Notes: generated from the letters alone by a model not told the origin. Positions 14,452 through 23,370 are shown, counted from the first letter of the stretch. The stretch is 31,754 nucleotides of DNA from JAAOZN01 sp964421575 (GCA_964421575.1 CAYQXI010000066.1:1-31754); one strand, 5' to 3'. Numbers and translations: made by a program.

Positions 14452-15474
14452 TCAGCTGATCTCTCCTTGAGGCCACATCATTCTCCTTAGCTTAAGCCCG
14501 ACTTGCTCTATAGGGTGCTTCTCCAACTCAGAAAGATATTTGTTGAATGATGCCGGGCCCTCTTTGGCGTAAACATTATACCATTCTTCAGCGAACTTAC
14601 CGGAGCGTATATCATCCAGAATACGCTGCATCTTCTGCTTCGTCTGCTGATCTAACACCAAACCCCCTCTGGTTAAGCCACCGTACCGCGCGGTCTCGCT
14701 GACCCTCTTATACATACCACTTATCCCATACCTCTGAATGAGGTCAACGATCAGCTTTAACTCGTGTAGACACTCGAAGTAAGCTACTTCAGGCTGATAA
14801 CCATTCTCCACCAAGACCTCAAAAGCGGTTCTAATAAGTCTATCAACACCGCCACAAAGGTCTACTTGCTCCCCGAACCAGTCGGTTTCAACCTCCTCTG
14901 TGAACGTAGTCTCTATAACACCAGCTCTTGTGCAGCCAACACCCTTCGCTAAACCAAGGACCCTAGACCAAGCCCTCTTAGAGTAGTCTTGGTGAACAGC
15001 AACCAAGGCTGGTGTGCCGAAGCCCTCTAAGTAGAGCTCTCTAACTCTTTGACCAGGGGACTTAGGTGCTAACATTATCACATCAACCCAGCTCGGCGGC
15101 TTGATCCACCCCCAGTGTATAGAGGCGCCATGGGAGAAGCCAAGCGCTTGGCCCTCTCTTAGCCAAGGGGCGATCTCTTTCTCATAAAGCGTCTGCTGGA
15201 CCATATCTGGGACGAGTATGTGGATTATATTCGCTTCTTGCACCGCCTTCTTGACCTCAACGACTCTGTGCCCATCTTTTATCGCCTTGCTCCAGCTCGC
15301 ACCTCCCTCTCTTAACCCGACTATAACATTTAACCCAGAGTCTCTTAGGTTGCAGGCTTGGGCTGAGCCTTGGCTGCCATAGCCGATGACAGCTATCACT
15401 TCACTCTTTATAGGGTCTAATGAGATATCCTTATCATACCATATCTTAGCCAATTTGCCCTCAACCTTTGCCAC
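14452..15474 (-). CDS. ilvC: Ketol-acid reductoisomerase
   Basis: Second common enzyme of valine, isoleucine and leucine synthesis: isomerises and reduces acetolactate or acetohydroxybutyrate to the dihydroxy acid; 340 residues, class I length. The N-terminal nucleotide-binding fold has VIGYGSQGSAQACNLRDSG and the cofactor loop GLREGGASW. The catalytic region has FSHGASIHWGWI, and the knotted C-terminal domain carries metal-binding acidic residues in TDWFGEQVDLCGG and YFECLHELKLIVDL. FSHGASIHWGWI departs from the more common HGFNIHF form but keeps the HG pair. The start is GTG with GAGAGGT immediately upstream. It follows cimA by 64 bp in the leftward ilvD-cimA-ilvC group. Confidence 0.95.
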   Translation of the reverse strand: MAKVEGKLAKIWYDKDISLDPIKSEVIAVIGYGSQGSAQACNLRDSGLNVIVGLREGGASWSKAIKDGHRVVEVKKAVQEANIIHILVPDMVQQTLYEKEIAPWLREGQALGFSHGASIHWGWIKPPSWVDVIMLAPKSPGQRVRELYLEGFGTPALVAVHQDYSKRAWSRVLGLAKGVGCTRAGVIETTFTEEVETDWFGEQVDLCGGVDRLIRTAFEVLVENGYQPEVAYFECLHELKLIVDLIQRYGISGMYKRVSETARYGGLTRGGLVLDQQTKQKMQRILDDIRSGKFAEEWYNVYAKEGPASFNKYLSELEKHPIEQVGLKLRRMMWPQGEIS

Positions 15475-15490
15475 ATACCTCTCTACTTGC

Positions 15491-15498
15491 TTATAAAA
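15491..15498 (-). promoter_or_regulatory. TATA-like box before ilvC
   Basis: TTTTATAA on the minus strand, centred about 20 bp upstream of the ilvC GTG, in the 64-bp gap between cimA and ilvC. It would give a transcript beginning at about the start codon, so ilvC may have its own promoter besides read-through from ilvD and cimA. The spacing is slightly short. Confidence 0.35.
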
Positions 15499-15538
15499 GC
15501 GTTCTGTCTAAAAAAATAATGTATGTCAAGATCTAAGG

Positions 15539-17137
15539 TTAGGTGCTATCCTTCTCCTGACGAGAAGCGGTTTTCTTCTGAAGCGCATCTAATGCCAGTT
15601 TGTAAGTGTATCCGTCTGCGAGCGCTTTGATGCTCGCCTCGATAATATTCGCTGAAACGGCTGTTGTAGCCCATCTCCTACCGTTATCCTCGAATTCGAT
15701 AAAGACCCTTACCACCGAGGCTGTGCCCTTAATGCTGTCGATAACCGTAACTTTGTAGTTGATCAGCTTGGTGTTTGATAGCTGTGGGAACTTTTGGAGG
15801 ACGGCGCGTTTGAAGGCTACATCAAGAGCGTGTACAGGACCTACACCCTTCGCCTCTTCCTTAAATACCTCTCCAGAAACCTCCACAACCACCTCAGCGG
15901 TGCACTTAGCTTCACCGTCCATTGTTGACGAAGCCTTCCACGAAATTATTCTGAATGGTGTAGTCAATAGATCAGCTTTTCTAAGCAAGATTAGGTGGAC
16001 GCTAGCCTTAGCGTTTTCGAAATGGTAACCCTCTGATTCTAGCCTCTTGACTTCTTTGAGAACTTCGTTAACCAATCTATCATCTTTATCGAGATTAAGG
16101 TCGATTTCTGAAGCTAAATTTACTATACTAGCCCTACCCGATAGCTCAGAGATAGATACTCCTCTTACATTCCCCACCAGAGTCGGGTCTATGTGCTCGT
16201 AAGCGTTGGGTATCTTCAGCACAGCATCCACGTGCACACCAGCCTTATGTTTGAATGCGTTCTTACCCACATAAGGTTGGCTAGGTAGGCTCGGGATGTT
16301 AGCGAGCTCATACACATACTGTGATAGTGCGGTTAGATCACTTAGCTTCTTCTCCCAAGGTTTGTCTGATAGCACGACATCGTAACCCATCTTGAATTGG
16401 AGGGTTGGAAGCACCTGGCAGAGGTCGGCATTACCACACCTCTCACCTAACCCGTTTATCGTGCCTTGTATATGTCTGGCCCCGGCTGAAACAGCCATAA
16501 TCGTATTAGCGACAGCGAGCCCAGCATCGTTGTGCGCGTGTATGCCTATAGTTGATTTAACACTCTTCACGCTACCCTGCGTTATAGTGTAGATTTCATG
16601 TGGTAGGGTTCCACCATTTGTGTCGCAGAGAACTAATGTATGCGCACCAGCTTCCTCAGCTGCCTTAAGCACTTCTAATGCGTAGGATGGGTTGGATTTA
16701 TAGCCGTCAAAGTAGTGTTCAGCATCGAAGATCACCTCTAACCCTTGGTCTCGCAGATATGATATGGAGTCTCTGATCAACTGGAGATTCTCTCTTAGGC
16801 TTATCCCTAGCACCTTTTCTATATGTAGCTGCCAAGCCTTACCAAAGACTACAGCGGTCTTTACACCACAAGCCACAACCTCTGTTAAGTTCTCATCCAT
16901 ATGAGGCGGCACACCTTTACGCCTTGTGCTTGTGAAGGCTACTAGCTCAGAGTGCCTAAGGTTTAGCCTCTTAGTCGCCTTAAAGAACTCCGCATCCTTC
17001 GGGTTTGAGGAAGGCCAGCCGCCCTCAATGTATCTTATTCCTAGCTCATCGAGCCTCTGAGCTATGCTCAGCTTATCTTGGAGGGTAAATGATACACCGT
17101 AGGTCTGCGCTCCATCCCTTAGCGTTGTGTCAAGCAC
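15539..17137 (-). CDS. cimA: (R)-citramalate synthase
   Basis: Condenses pyruvate with acetyl-CoA to citramalate, giving isoleucine without threonine; 532 residues from the first standard start. It is the long CimA type of the 2-isopropylmalate synthase family: LDTTLRDGAQTYGVSFT, GIRYIEGGWPSSNP, the metal-binding HAHNDAGLAVAN, GTINGLGERCGNADL, and a C-terminal regulatory domain with EAKGVGPVHALDVAFKRAV. Context among ilvD, ilvC, ilvB and leuA supports the call. The GTG at 17137 truncates the first beta strand. The frame stays open upstream to a TAA at 17183-17185 with no ATG, GTG or TTG; the residues there read NGIDSKIDV, as expected for the family. A GAGAGGT motif lies 7 nt before an ATC codon (17153-17155), a possible non-standard start. 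Confidence 0.88.
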   Translation of the reverse strand: MLDTTLRDGAQTYGVSFTLQDKLSIAQRLDELGIRYIEGGWPSSNPKDAEFFKATKRLNLRHSELVAFTSTRRKGVPPHMDENLTEVVACGVKTAVVFGKAWQLHIEKVLGISLRENLQLIRDSISYLRDQGLEVIFDAEHYFDGYKSNPSYALEVLKAAEEAGAHTLVLCDTNGGTLPHEIYTITQGSVKSVKSTIGIHAHNDAGLAVANTIMAVSAGARHIQGTINGLGERCGNADLCQVLPTLQFKMGYDVVLSDKPWEKKLSDLTALSQYVYELANIPSLPSQPYVGKNAFKHKAGVHVDAVLKIPNAYEHIDPTLVGNVRGVSISELSGRASIVNLASEIDLNLDKDDRLVNEVLKEVKRLESEGYHFENAKASVHLILLRKADLLTTPFRIISWKASSTMDGEAKCTAEVVVEVSGEVFKEEAKGVGPVHALDVAFKRAVLQKFPQLSNTKLINYKVTVIDSIKGTASVVRVFIEFEDNGRRWATTAVSANIIEASIKALADGYTYKLALDALQKKTASRQEKDST

Positions 17138-17219
17138 ATCGATCTTCGAATCGATTCCGTTTACCTCTCGTGCACTAACTTCTTAGATGCTTACAATATA
17201 AGTTTAACGCTTGCCTCAA

Positions 17220-18884
17220 CTAGCAGGTTAGGACCGCGCCTTTGCTTGCAGAGCCTACGAGGAGCGAATATCTTCTTAGGTAGCTTGATCTGATCTTCTG
17301 TTCAGGCGGGTTCCAAGCCCTTCTGCGCTCAGCAAGCTCTTCCTGAGACAACTTTACTTCGATACTCCTCTTATCCAAATCTATCTCTATGATGTCGCCG
17401 TCTTGAAGAAGAGCGATCGGTCCCCCTGCCGCTGCTTCAGGTGAAATGTGCCCTACGCATATGCCTCTCGTTGCACCAGAGAAGCGCCCATCAGTTATTA
17501 ACGCAACATCCCTTCCTAGACCCATACCTACGATTAGTGAGGTCGGTGCGAGCATCTCCGGCATACCAGGCCCACCTTTAGGACCCTCGTATCTAATCAC
17601 CACCACGTCTCCCTTCCCAACCCTGCCTTTCTTTATGCCTTGAATAGCTTCATCTTCTGAGTTAAAGACAACCGCTTTACCTCTATGGTATCTGATCGAG
17701 GGGTCTATCGCACCCACCTTAACCACACCCCCCTCTGGCGCAAGATTACCATATAGCACAGCGATACCGGCTGTGCGGCCATACGGCTGCTCAACAGGCT
17801 TTATTACATCTGTATCAAGTATCTTGGCTGTTTTGATGTTCTCTCCAAGCGTCTTCGTGGTTACCGTGATCTGGTTTAAGTCGACCAAGCCTAGCTTACT
17901 TAACTCTTTGAGTACAGCACCTACACCACCCGCTGCAGCGAAATCTTCCATATGGAAGTTCGAGGAGGGGCTGATTTTACAGAGGTGAGGAACCTTCCTT
18001 GACAACTCGTCAACCCTAGATAGATCATACTCTATACCAGCCTCATTAGCTAAGGCTAGTAGGTGTAGGATAGTGTTCGTTGAACCACCCATCGCCAAAT
18101 CGAAGGCGAATGCATTATCTAGCGATGCTTTGGTAATTATGTCAAGCGGTTTGATGTCCTTCTGGAGTAGCTTCAGTATCATCCGCCCAGCCTCCTTAGC
18201 TAGATTCACCCGCTCAGGTGAGGTTGACAGTATAGTCCCGTTGCCCGGAAGCGCTATACCTAGTGCCTCTGTAATGCAGTTCATCGAGTTTGCAGTAAAG
18301 AGCCCGGCGCAGGAGCCGCAGGTTGGGCAGGCTACCTCCTCGATCGCCTTAAGCTCTTCGAGTGATATGAGCCCTTGGTGATATGCCCCCACGGCTTCGT
18401 AGACGGTTGAAAAATCGATTGCCCTACCATCCTTTAATCTCCCCGCTGGCATAGGTCCGCCGCTTATGAAGATCGTTGGGATGTTGAGTCTAACCGAGGC
18501 TAAGAGCATGCCTGGCACGATCTTGTCGCAGCTCGCTAAGCAGATCAGTGCGTCGAAGCAGTGTGCTTGGACCATCGTTTCCACAGAGTCTGCTATAAGT
18601 TCACGTGAGGGTAGAGAGTATCGCATACCTAGGTGCCCCATTGCTATTCCATCGTCTACCGCTATTGTGTTGAATTCAAAGGGCACCCCACCTGCTTCTC
18701 TTACTCCTTGCTTAATGACCTCAGCCAAACCCTTTAGGTGTATATGCCCCGGCACTATGTCTGTGTAGGAGTTCGCTATGCCTATGAAGGGCTTATGCAT
18801 ATCTTCATCTTTCACACCAACTGCCCTTAAGAGGCTTCTATGGGGCGCTCTATCAGCACCTTTTTTGACCGTGTCACTTCTCAA
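17220..18884 (-). CDS. ilvD: Dihydroxy-acid dehydratase
   Basis: Iron-sulfur dehydratase (554 residues) that turns dihydroxy-isovalerate and dihydroxy-methylvalerate into the 2-oxo acids of valine and isoleucine synthesis. Features are RSDTVKKGADRAPHRSLLRA, cluster cysteines in CLASCDKIVPGML and CPTCGSCAGLFTANSMNC, ALPGNGT, and the C-terminal APTSLIVGMGLG with ALITDGRFSGATRG. I chose TTG 18884 because the family begins MRSD and an AGGTG motif lies 9 nt upstream; GTG at 18896 would add four residues. It is divergent from ilvB, with cimA about 65-80 bp downstream. Confidence 0.95.
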   Translation of the reverse strand: MRSDTVKKGADRAPHRSLLRAVGVKDEDMHKPFIGIANSYTDIVPGHIHLKGLAEVIKQGVREAGGVPFEFNTIAVDDGIAMGHLGMRYSLPSRELIADSVETMVQAHCFDALICLASCDKIVPGMLLASVRLNIPTIFISGGPMPAGRLKDGRAIDFSTVYEAVGAYHQGLISLEELKAIEEVACPTCGSCAGLFTANSMNCITEALGIALPGNGTILSTSPERVNLAKEAGRMILKLLQKDIKPLDIITKASLDNAFAFDLAMGGSTNTILHLLALANEAGIEYDLSRVDELSRKVPHLCKISPSSNFHMEDFAAAGGVGAVLKELSKLGLVDLNQITVTTKTLGENIKTAKILDTDVIKPVEQPYGRTAGIAVLYGNLAPEGGVVKVGAIDPSIRYHRGKAVVFNSEDEAIQGIKKGRVGKGDVVVIRYEGPKGGPGMPEMLAPTSLIVGMGLGRDVALITDGRFSGATRGICVGHISPEAAAGGPIALLQDGDIIEIDLDKRSIEVKLSQEELAERRRAWNPPEQKIRSSYLRRYSLLVGSASKGAVLTC

Positions 18885-18920
18885 CAGACGACACACCTAA
18901 GCCTCTCTGCTAGCAGCATC

Positions 18921-18930
18921 GTATATTAAT
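18921..18930 (-). promoter_or_regulatory. TATA box of ilvD
   Basis: ATTAATATAC on the minus strand, about 41 bp upstream of the ilvD TTG. Transcription would start near 18899, leaving a short leader that holds the AGGTG ribosome-binding motif. This fits a leadered message for the ilvD-cimA-ilvC group. Confidence 0.5.
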
Positions 18931-19232
18931 TGCTTTATGTTTGCTACCAAATCTGAGAACACTAGAAGGCTTATGTCTTGGGGTAGACCTTATGAGTAGG
19001 TGCAAGAGGGTCTGAAGCGATTCTTACGTTATAAGTTGTGGCATCTTTGAGAAGGTTTATTAAGCAATGTTTTCAAAGCATATGTGCTGGGCTTGACGAG
19101 CGAGCTGCCGACACCAAAACAACTTGTATTGAGCGGCTTGGTAGTGGTGCAGCTCGTGTTGTTGCAAGTAGCTTAAAGCCCGCATCTCTCTTCTGGGGTG
19201 TGGGTTCGGTATGCATAGGGAGTGTGTGAATT
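18931..19232 (+). promoter_or_regulatory. Upstream control region and possible long leader of ilvB
   Basis: Gene-free stretch before the ilvBN-leuA operon. The best TATA-like element is GTTATAAG at 19028-19035, predicting transcription from about 19057 and a leader of about 175 nt. Within the leader an 8-bp inverted repeat (CGAGCTGC at 19101-19108 and GCAGCTCG at 19149-19156) could form a hairpin with a 40-nt loop. A 63-codon GTG frame (19038-19229) ends 3 bp before ilvB, but its codons are not enriched for Leu, Ile or Val. No known riboswitch is recognised. Confidence 0.35.
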
Positions 19233-20933
19233 ATGGTTGAAATGACTGGGGCGGAAGCGGTTATAGAAGCTCTTAAACGTGAGTACGTTCCGGTCGTCTT
19301 TGGCATACCAGGTGGGGCGAACCTACCGATCTACGATGAGCTATATGATAGTGGCATACGATCAATCCTCAGTAGGCACGAGCAATCAGCAGCTCATATG
19401 GCAGATGGTTACGCTAGGGCTAGCGGTAGGGTTGGTGTGTGCATGGCGACCTCCGGCCCTGGTGCGACTAACCTAGTTACTGGCATCGCAACAGCCTTTA
19501 TGGATTCGTCACCAATAGTCGCCATAACAGGTCAAGTCCCTAGAGCCATGATAGGTAAGGATGCTTTCCAAGAGATCGATATAGTGGGCATAGCGACACC
19601 TATCACAAAATATACCTTCCAGCCGATGAAGGCTGAGGATATACCATCAGATATCAAGAAAGCATTCTACATAGCATCAACCGGCAGACCAGGACCAGTC
19701 CTTGTAGATATTCCGAAGGACGTTCAGCAAGAAAAGGCGGAGATGGAATTCCCAGAGAAAGTTACTATAAGAGGGTATAAGCCTGTAGTTAACCCTCACC
19801 CGCTTCAAGTAGAGAAGGCGGTCGACCTCCTCTTGTCTGCTGAAAGACCAGTGCTCTTGGGAGGAGGAGGGGTGAACCTCTCAAACGCACATGAACCGTT
19901 CCGGAAGATCGCTGAGCTACTTATGGCGCCCGTTGCAACTACATTGATAGGTAAAGGGGCTTTTCCAGAAAACCATCCTCTTTCGCTTGGCCCGATCGGT
20001 ATGCATGGTACTGCTGAAGCCAATAGGATTGTGCTTGAGGCTGATTGTCTGCTTGCTGTGGGTGTGCGGTTCTCAGATAGATCTACCGGTAGATTTGATG
20101 AATTCTGCTCCCACGCTAAGATCATACATATAGACATCGATCCGTCTGAGATTGGTAAGAATAAGAAGGTTCATCTACCTATTGTTGGCGACGCTAAGGT
20201 TACATTAGAGCAGATCTACGAGAGGCTTAGAGCTAAGATAGCGCAGCAAAGAGCAGACTCTCCGTGGATAAAACGCGTCCAAGAGGTAAGGGAGGAGGTT
20301 CAAAAAAACGCCAAGCTAGACAGCACGAACAACTTCTTGAGTGTGCAGGTCATAAAGAAGATCAGAGAGCTGCTACCACCTGAAGGTATACTTACTACAG
20401 AAGTTGGGAAACACCAGATGTTCGCCGAGATACACTATAAGGTCATAAAGCCGAGGACTTGGATAACATCAACCGGGTTAGGCACGATGGGCTTCGGCTT
20501 CCCAGCCTCAATAGGCGCAAAGGTTGCAAAGCCGGATGTACCTGTTGTAGATCTTGCTGGAGATGGTAGTTTCTGTATGACCGAAAATTCGCTGGCTGTC
20601 TGCGTTGAGGAAGGGATACCTGTTGTAGTTGTGATCTTAGATAATAGGTCTCTTGGTATGGTTGAGCAGTGGCAGAGGCTCTTCTACAACCGAAGATACT
20701 CTTCCTCAAGATTCGGCAACACACCAGACTTTGTGAAACTTGCTGAAGCATATGGTGCGGTTGGTATAAGGGCTACTACGCTCCAAGAGTTCGAGAAGGC
20801 GTTCAAGCAAGCTCTAGTAAGCGAGGTTGTGACCGTGATCGATGTCCCAGTGAGCCCTGAAGAAGATGTCTACCCATTCGTACCTCCAGGCGCCGGGCTG
20901 AAAGATATCCTCTATGGGCCGGAGGAATTGTAA
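19233..20933 (+). CDS. ilvB: Acetolactate synthase, catalytic (large) subunit
   Basis: ThDP-dependent enzyme (566 residues) making acetolactate from two pyruvates, or acetohydroxybutyrate with 2-oxobutyrate; first common step of branched-chain synthesis. The catalytic glutamate Glu50 lies in SRHEQSAAHMADGYARASGR, followed by SGPGATNLVTGIATA and GKDAFQEIDIVG. The central domain starts near residue 190. The ThDP-binding motif is LAGDGSFCMTENSLAV through ILDNRSLGMVEQWQ. Direct linkage to ilvN distinguishes it from other ThDP enzymes. The start is ATG with a weak ribosome-binding motif, after a long upstream region. Confidence 0.96.
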   Translation: MVEMTGAEAVIEALKREYVPVVFGIPGGANLPIYDELYDSGIRSILSRHEQSAAHMADGYARASGRVGVCMATSGPGATNLVTGIATAFMDSSPIVAITGQVPRAMIGKDAFQEIDIVGIATPITKYTFQPMKAEDIPSDIKKAFYIASTGRPGPVLVDIPKDVQQEKAEMEFPEKVTIRGYKPVVNPHPLQVEKAVDLLLSAERPVLLGGGGVNLSNAHEPFRKIAELLMAPVATTLIGKGAFPENHPLSLGPIGMHGTAEANRIVLEADCLLAVGVRFSDRSTGRFDEFCSHAKIIHIDIDPSEIGKNKKVHLPIVGDAKVTLEQIYERLRAKIAQQRADSPWIKRVQEVREEVQKNAKLDSTNNFLSVQVIKKIRELLPPEGILTTEVGKHQMFAEIHYKVIKPRTWITSTGLGTMGFGFPASIGAKVAKPDVPVVDLAGDGSFCMTENSLAVCVEEGIPVVVVILDNRSLGMVEQWQRLFYNRRYSSSRFGNTPDFVKLAEAYGAVGIRATTLQEFEKAFKQALVSEVVTVIDVPVSPEEDVYPFVPPGAGLKDILYGPEEL

Positions 20934-20934
20934 G

Positions 20935-21417
20935 ATGAGTGAGAGCTACATTATTTCAACGATAGTTGAAAACAAGCCGGGTGTCCTCTTTAGGGCTTCC
21001 AATATGTTTAGGCGTCGAGGCTTTAACATCGAGAGTATAACTGTTGGTCCTATAGAGCAGCCGGGGTTATCTAAGATGACTATTGTGGTTAATGGTGACG
21101 AAGACACTGTTGAGCAGCTAGTTAAGCAGCTGGCTAAGCTGATCGATGTGATAAAGATAGTCAGGCTTGAGCCTAAGTGTTCTGTTGTGCGTGAGCTGGC
21201 TTTGATCAAGGTTAATGCACCAGACCAGAGGGCTAGGGCAGATCTCATGAACTTTGTGCAGATCTTTAGAGGGAAGGTGGTTGATGTGGGCGATGGTACA
21301 TTAACTATTGAGGTCACAGGCGACCCAGATAAGATAGATGCATTCATAAAGATTGTATCAACCTTTGGGATCAAGGATATCTCCCGTACGGGTGTGACAG
21401 CGATACCTAGAGGCTAA
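20935..21417 (+). CDS. ilvN: Acetolactate synthase, regulatory (small) subunit
   Basis: Regulatory partner of IlvB, 160 residues, which confers feedback sensitivity, usually to valine. The N-terminal ACT domain (about residues 4-75) starts SYIISTIVENKPGVLFRASNMFRRRGFNIESITVG and is followed by the small-subunit C-terminal domain (ELALIKVNAP, GDPDKIDAFI, SRTGVTAIPRG). I chose ATG 20935 because it lies one base after the ilvB stop and has GGAGGA upstream; a start at 20914 inside ilvB would add seven residues. leuA begins just after. Confidence 0.95.
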   Translation: MSESYIISTIVENKPGVLFRASNMFRRRGFNIESITVGPIEQPGLSKMTIVVNGDEDTVEQLVKQLAKLIDVIKIVRLEPKCSVVRELALIKVNAPDQRARADLMNFVQIFRGKVVDVGDGTLTIEVTGDPDKIDAFIKIVSTFGIKDISRTGVTAIPRG

Positions 21418-21433
21418 GAAGGTGGTTCTTAAG

Positions 21434-22951
21434 TTGGTAGATAGGTGCATAAGAATCTTTGATACAACGCTTCGGGATGGTGAGCAGACACCTGGCGTGA
21501 CATTAACACCTGAGGAGAAGCTAGAGATAGCGAAGCAGCTAGATAAGCTCTGCGTAGACACAATCGAAGCAGGGTTCCCTATAGCATCTAGAGGCGAGGC
21601 TGAAGCTGTGAAGCTTATCGCTAAGGCTGGGTTAAATGCTGAAATTTGCGGACTTGCTCGCATGGAGAAGGCGGATATAGATGCTGCGTTAGATGCTGGT
21701 GTATCCTGTATACACCTATTCATAGCGACCTCAGACATACACCTCACATACAAGCTGAAGATGAGTAGGCAGCAGGCTCTGGAGAAGGCGATCTGGGGTG
21801 TGGAGTACGCTAAGAAGCACGGAGTTACTGTAGAGTTTTCGGCCGAAGACGCGACCAGAACTGATCCACAGGTTCTAAAGGAGTTTTATAGGGAGGTTGT
21901 TAAAGCTGGGGCTGATAGGGTGGATATACCAGATACGGTTGGTGTTTCAACACCAGCTAGGATGGCGTATCTGGTGAGAGAGGTTAAGAGCGTGGTCCAT
22001 GTGCCTATTGCTGTGCACTGCCACAACGACTTCGGGTTAGCTGTTGCGAATTCTCTCGCTGCGGTTGAGGCTGGGGCTTCAGAGGTTCACGTCACTGTTA
22101 ATGGGCTGGGTGAGAGGGCGGGTAACGCCTCATTAGAAGAGGTAGTTATGGCGCTGCACAATCTATATGGGATAAAGACGAGGATCAATACTAGAGCCAT
22201 ATATGAGACAAGCAGGCTTGTTTCTAAGCTCACAGGTGTTATGGTGCAGCCGAATAAAGCGATTGTAGGCGATAACGCGTTTGGGCACGAGTCTGGCATA
22301 CATACACACGGTGTGCTCGCTCTACCGTTCACCTACGAACCCCTTGACCCAGAGGTTGTAGGTAGGAAGAGGTGGCTTCAAGCGGGGAAGCACGCCGGCA
22401 GCCATGGCATAAGAGCCCAGCTTCAGGAGATGGGTTTCTCTCCTACCGAGGATCAGCTCGCCCAGATAGTTAATATGGTAAAGGAGCTGGCTGATAAGGG
22501 TAAGACGTTAACCGACTCTGATATAGAGGAGATCGCACGCTCTGTCCTTAAACTACCTGAAGAAGAGGAGAAAATTCTGCAGCTGAATGACTTAGCAGTT
22601 ATGACCGGAATCAACGTTGTCCCAACGGCTTCGGTTAAGCTTACTCTCGATGGGAAAGTATATGTTGCCTCAGCCACTGGTGTCGGTCCTGTAGATGCTG
22701 CCGTTAAGGCTATTCAGAGCATAACTGAGAGGGTTGCGAAGATATCGCTAAAGGAGTATAGGCTTGAGGCCTTAACAGGCGGCTCAGACGCTATGGCTGA
22801 AGTAATAGTTAAAGTAGGAGATAACGAGGGCAATATATCCTCGGCAAGAGGGGTGGGCGACGACATCGTCGTAGCTAGCGTACAAGCGCTCATAAAAGGC
22901 ATGAATAAGCTTTTGGTAAAGCAGAAGAAAGCAAGAGGCAGCTTAAAATAA
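21434..22951 (+). CDS. leuA: 2-isopropylmalate synthase
   Basis: Condenses 2-oxoisovalerate with acetyl-CoA in the first committed step of leucine synthesis; 505 residues. Catalytic motifs are RIFDTTLRDGEQTPGV, EAGFPIASRGE, VPIAVHCHNDFGLAVANS (metal-binding histidines) and VTVNGLGERAGNASLEEV, then FGHESGIHTHGVL. A C-terminal LeuA-type regulatory domain (about 385-500) has ATGVGPVDAAVKAIQ and GVGDDIVVASVQAL. TTG 21434 is preferred because GAAGGTGGT at 21418-21426 is 7 nt upstream; GTG at 21422 would add four residues. It is third in ilvB-ilvN-leuA. Since a separate long CimA is present, this copy is best read as the leucine enzyme. Confidence 0.9.
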   Translation: MVDRCIRIFDTTLRDGEQTPGVTLTPEEKLEIAKQLDKLCVDTIEAGFPIASRGEAEAVKLIAKAGLNAEICGLARMEKADIDAALDAGVSCIHLFIATSDIHLTYKLKMSRQQALEKAIWGVEYAKKHGVTVEFSAEDATRTDPQVLKEFYREVVKAGADRVDIPDTVGVSTPARMAYLVREVKSVVHVPIAVHCHNDFGLAVANSLAAVEAGASEVHVTVNGLGERAGNASLEEVVMALHNLYGIKTRINTRAIYETSRLVSKLTGVMVQPNKAIVGDNAFGHESGIHTHGVLALPFTYEPLDPEVVGRKRWLQAGKHAGSHGIRAQLQEMGFSPTEDQLAQIVNMVKELADKGKTLTDSDIEEIARSVLKLPEEEEKILQLNDLAVMTGINVVPTASVKLTLDGKVYVASATGVGPVDAAVKAIQSITERVAKISLKEYRLEALTGGSDAMAEVIVKVGDNEGNISSARGVGDDIVVASVQALIKGMNKLLVKQKKARGSLK

Positions 22952-22974
22952 CCCTACAAATTTAACTACAACCT

Positions 22975-23370
22975 ATGTCAAGTGAGCAGAAACCTTACGC
23001 AGCGTTCATATTAACGCTAGGGGGAGGAGCTTTGATCTTCGCAAACGGGTTAGTATTCATCTTAGCTTCACGTGGAATAAACCGTGTGCTTGAGGGTGTT
23101 TTGACCACGAGGGGCTTATCGATAGGTGTTGTTTTAGCGCTTCAGCAGATGATGCTTTCCTTAAGCTTGGTCGGGCTGGTTTTAGGTGCTTGTGTGATAT
23201 TTGCTTCTCTAATGCTCTACTATAAGCCTAGTAGCAGCGTCGGTTGGGGCGCGGTAATCCTTGTTTTATCTATGCTAAGTATATTTGCTGGCGGAGGTTT
23301 CCTAGTCGGGTTAATACTCGGAGTGATAGGAGGAAGCCTCGCCATAGCTTGGAGACCTAGAGACGCCTAA
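22975..23370 (+). CDS. Small four-helix membrane protein, unknown function
   Basis: Protein of 131 residues dominated by hydrophobic segments at about residues 8-32, 48-80 (possibly two short helices) and 88-126, with a glycine-rich last helix and the charged end WRPRDA. I do not recognise a named family with certainty. It starts at ATG 23 bp after leuA on the same strand and may be read with it, though an A/T-rich stretch just before the ATG could be a separate promoter. Its end overlaps leuB on the other strand by 14 bp. Confidence 0.65.
   Translation: MSSEQKPYAAFILTLGGGALIFANGLVFILASRGINRVLEGVLTTRGLSIGVVLALQQMMLSLSLVGLVLGACVIFASLMLYYKPSSSVGWGAVILVLSMLSIFAGGGFLVGLILGVIGGSLAIAWRPRDA

Noticed and set aside
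19038..19229. 63-codon GTG frame ending 3 bp before ilvB, a possible attenuation peptide
   Set aside because: It has no run of Leu, Ile or Val codons and no family resemblance. It overlaps the candidate TATA box region, so it may not even be on the transcript. Kept only as part of the leader description.
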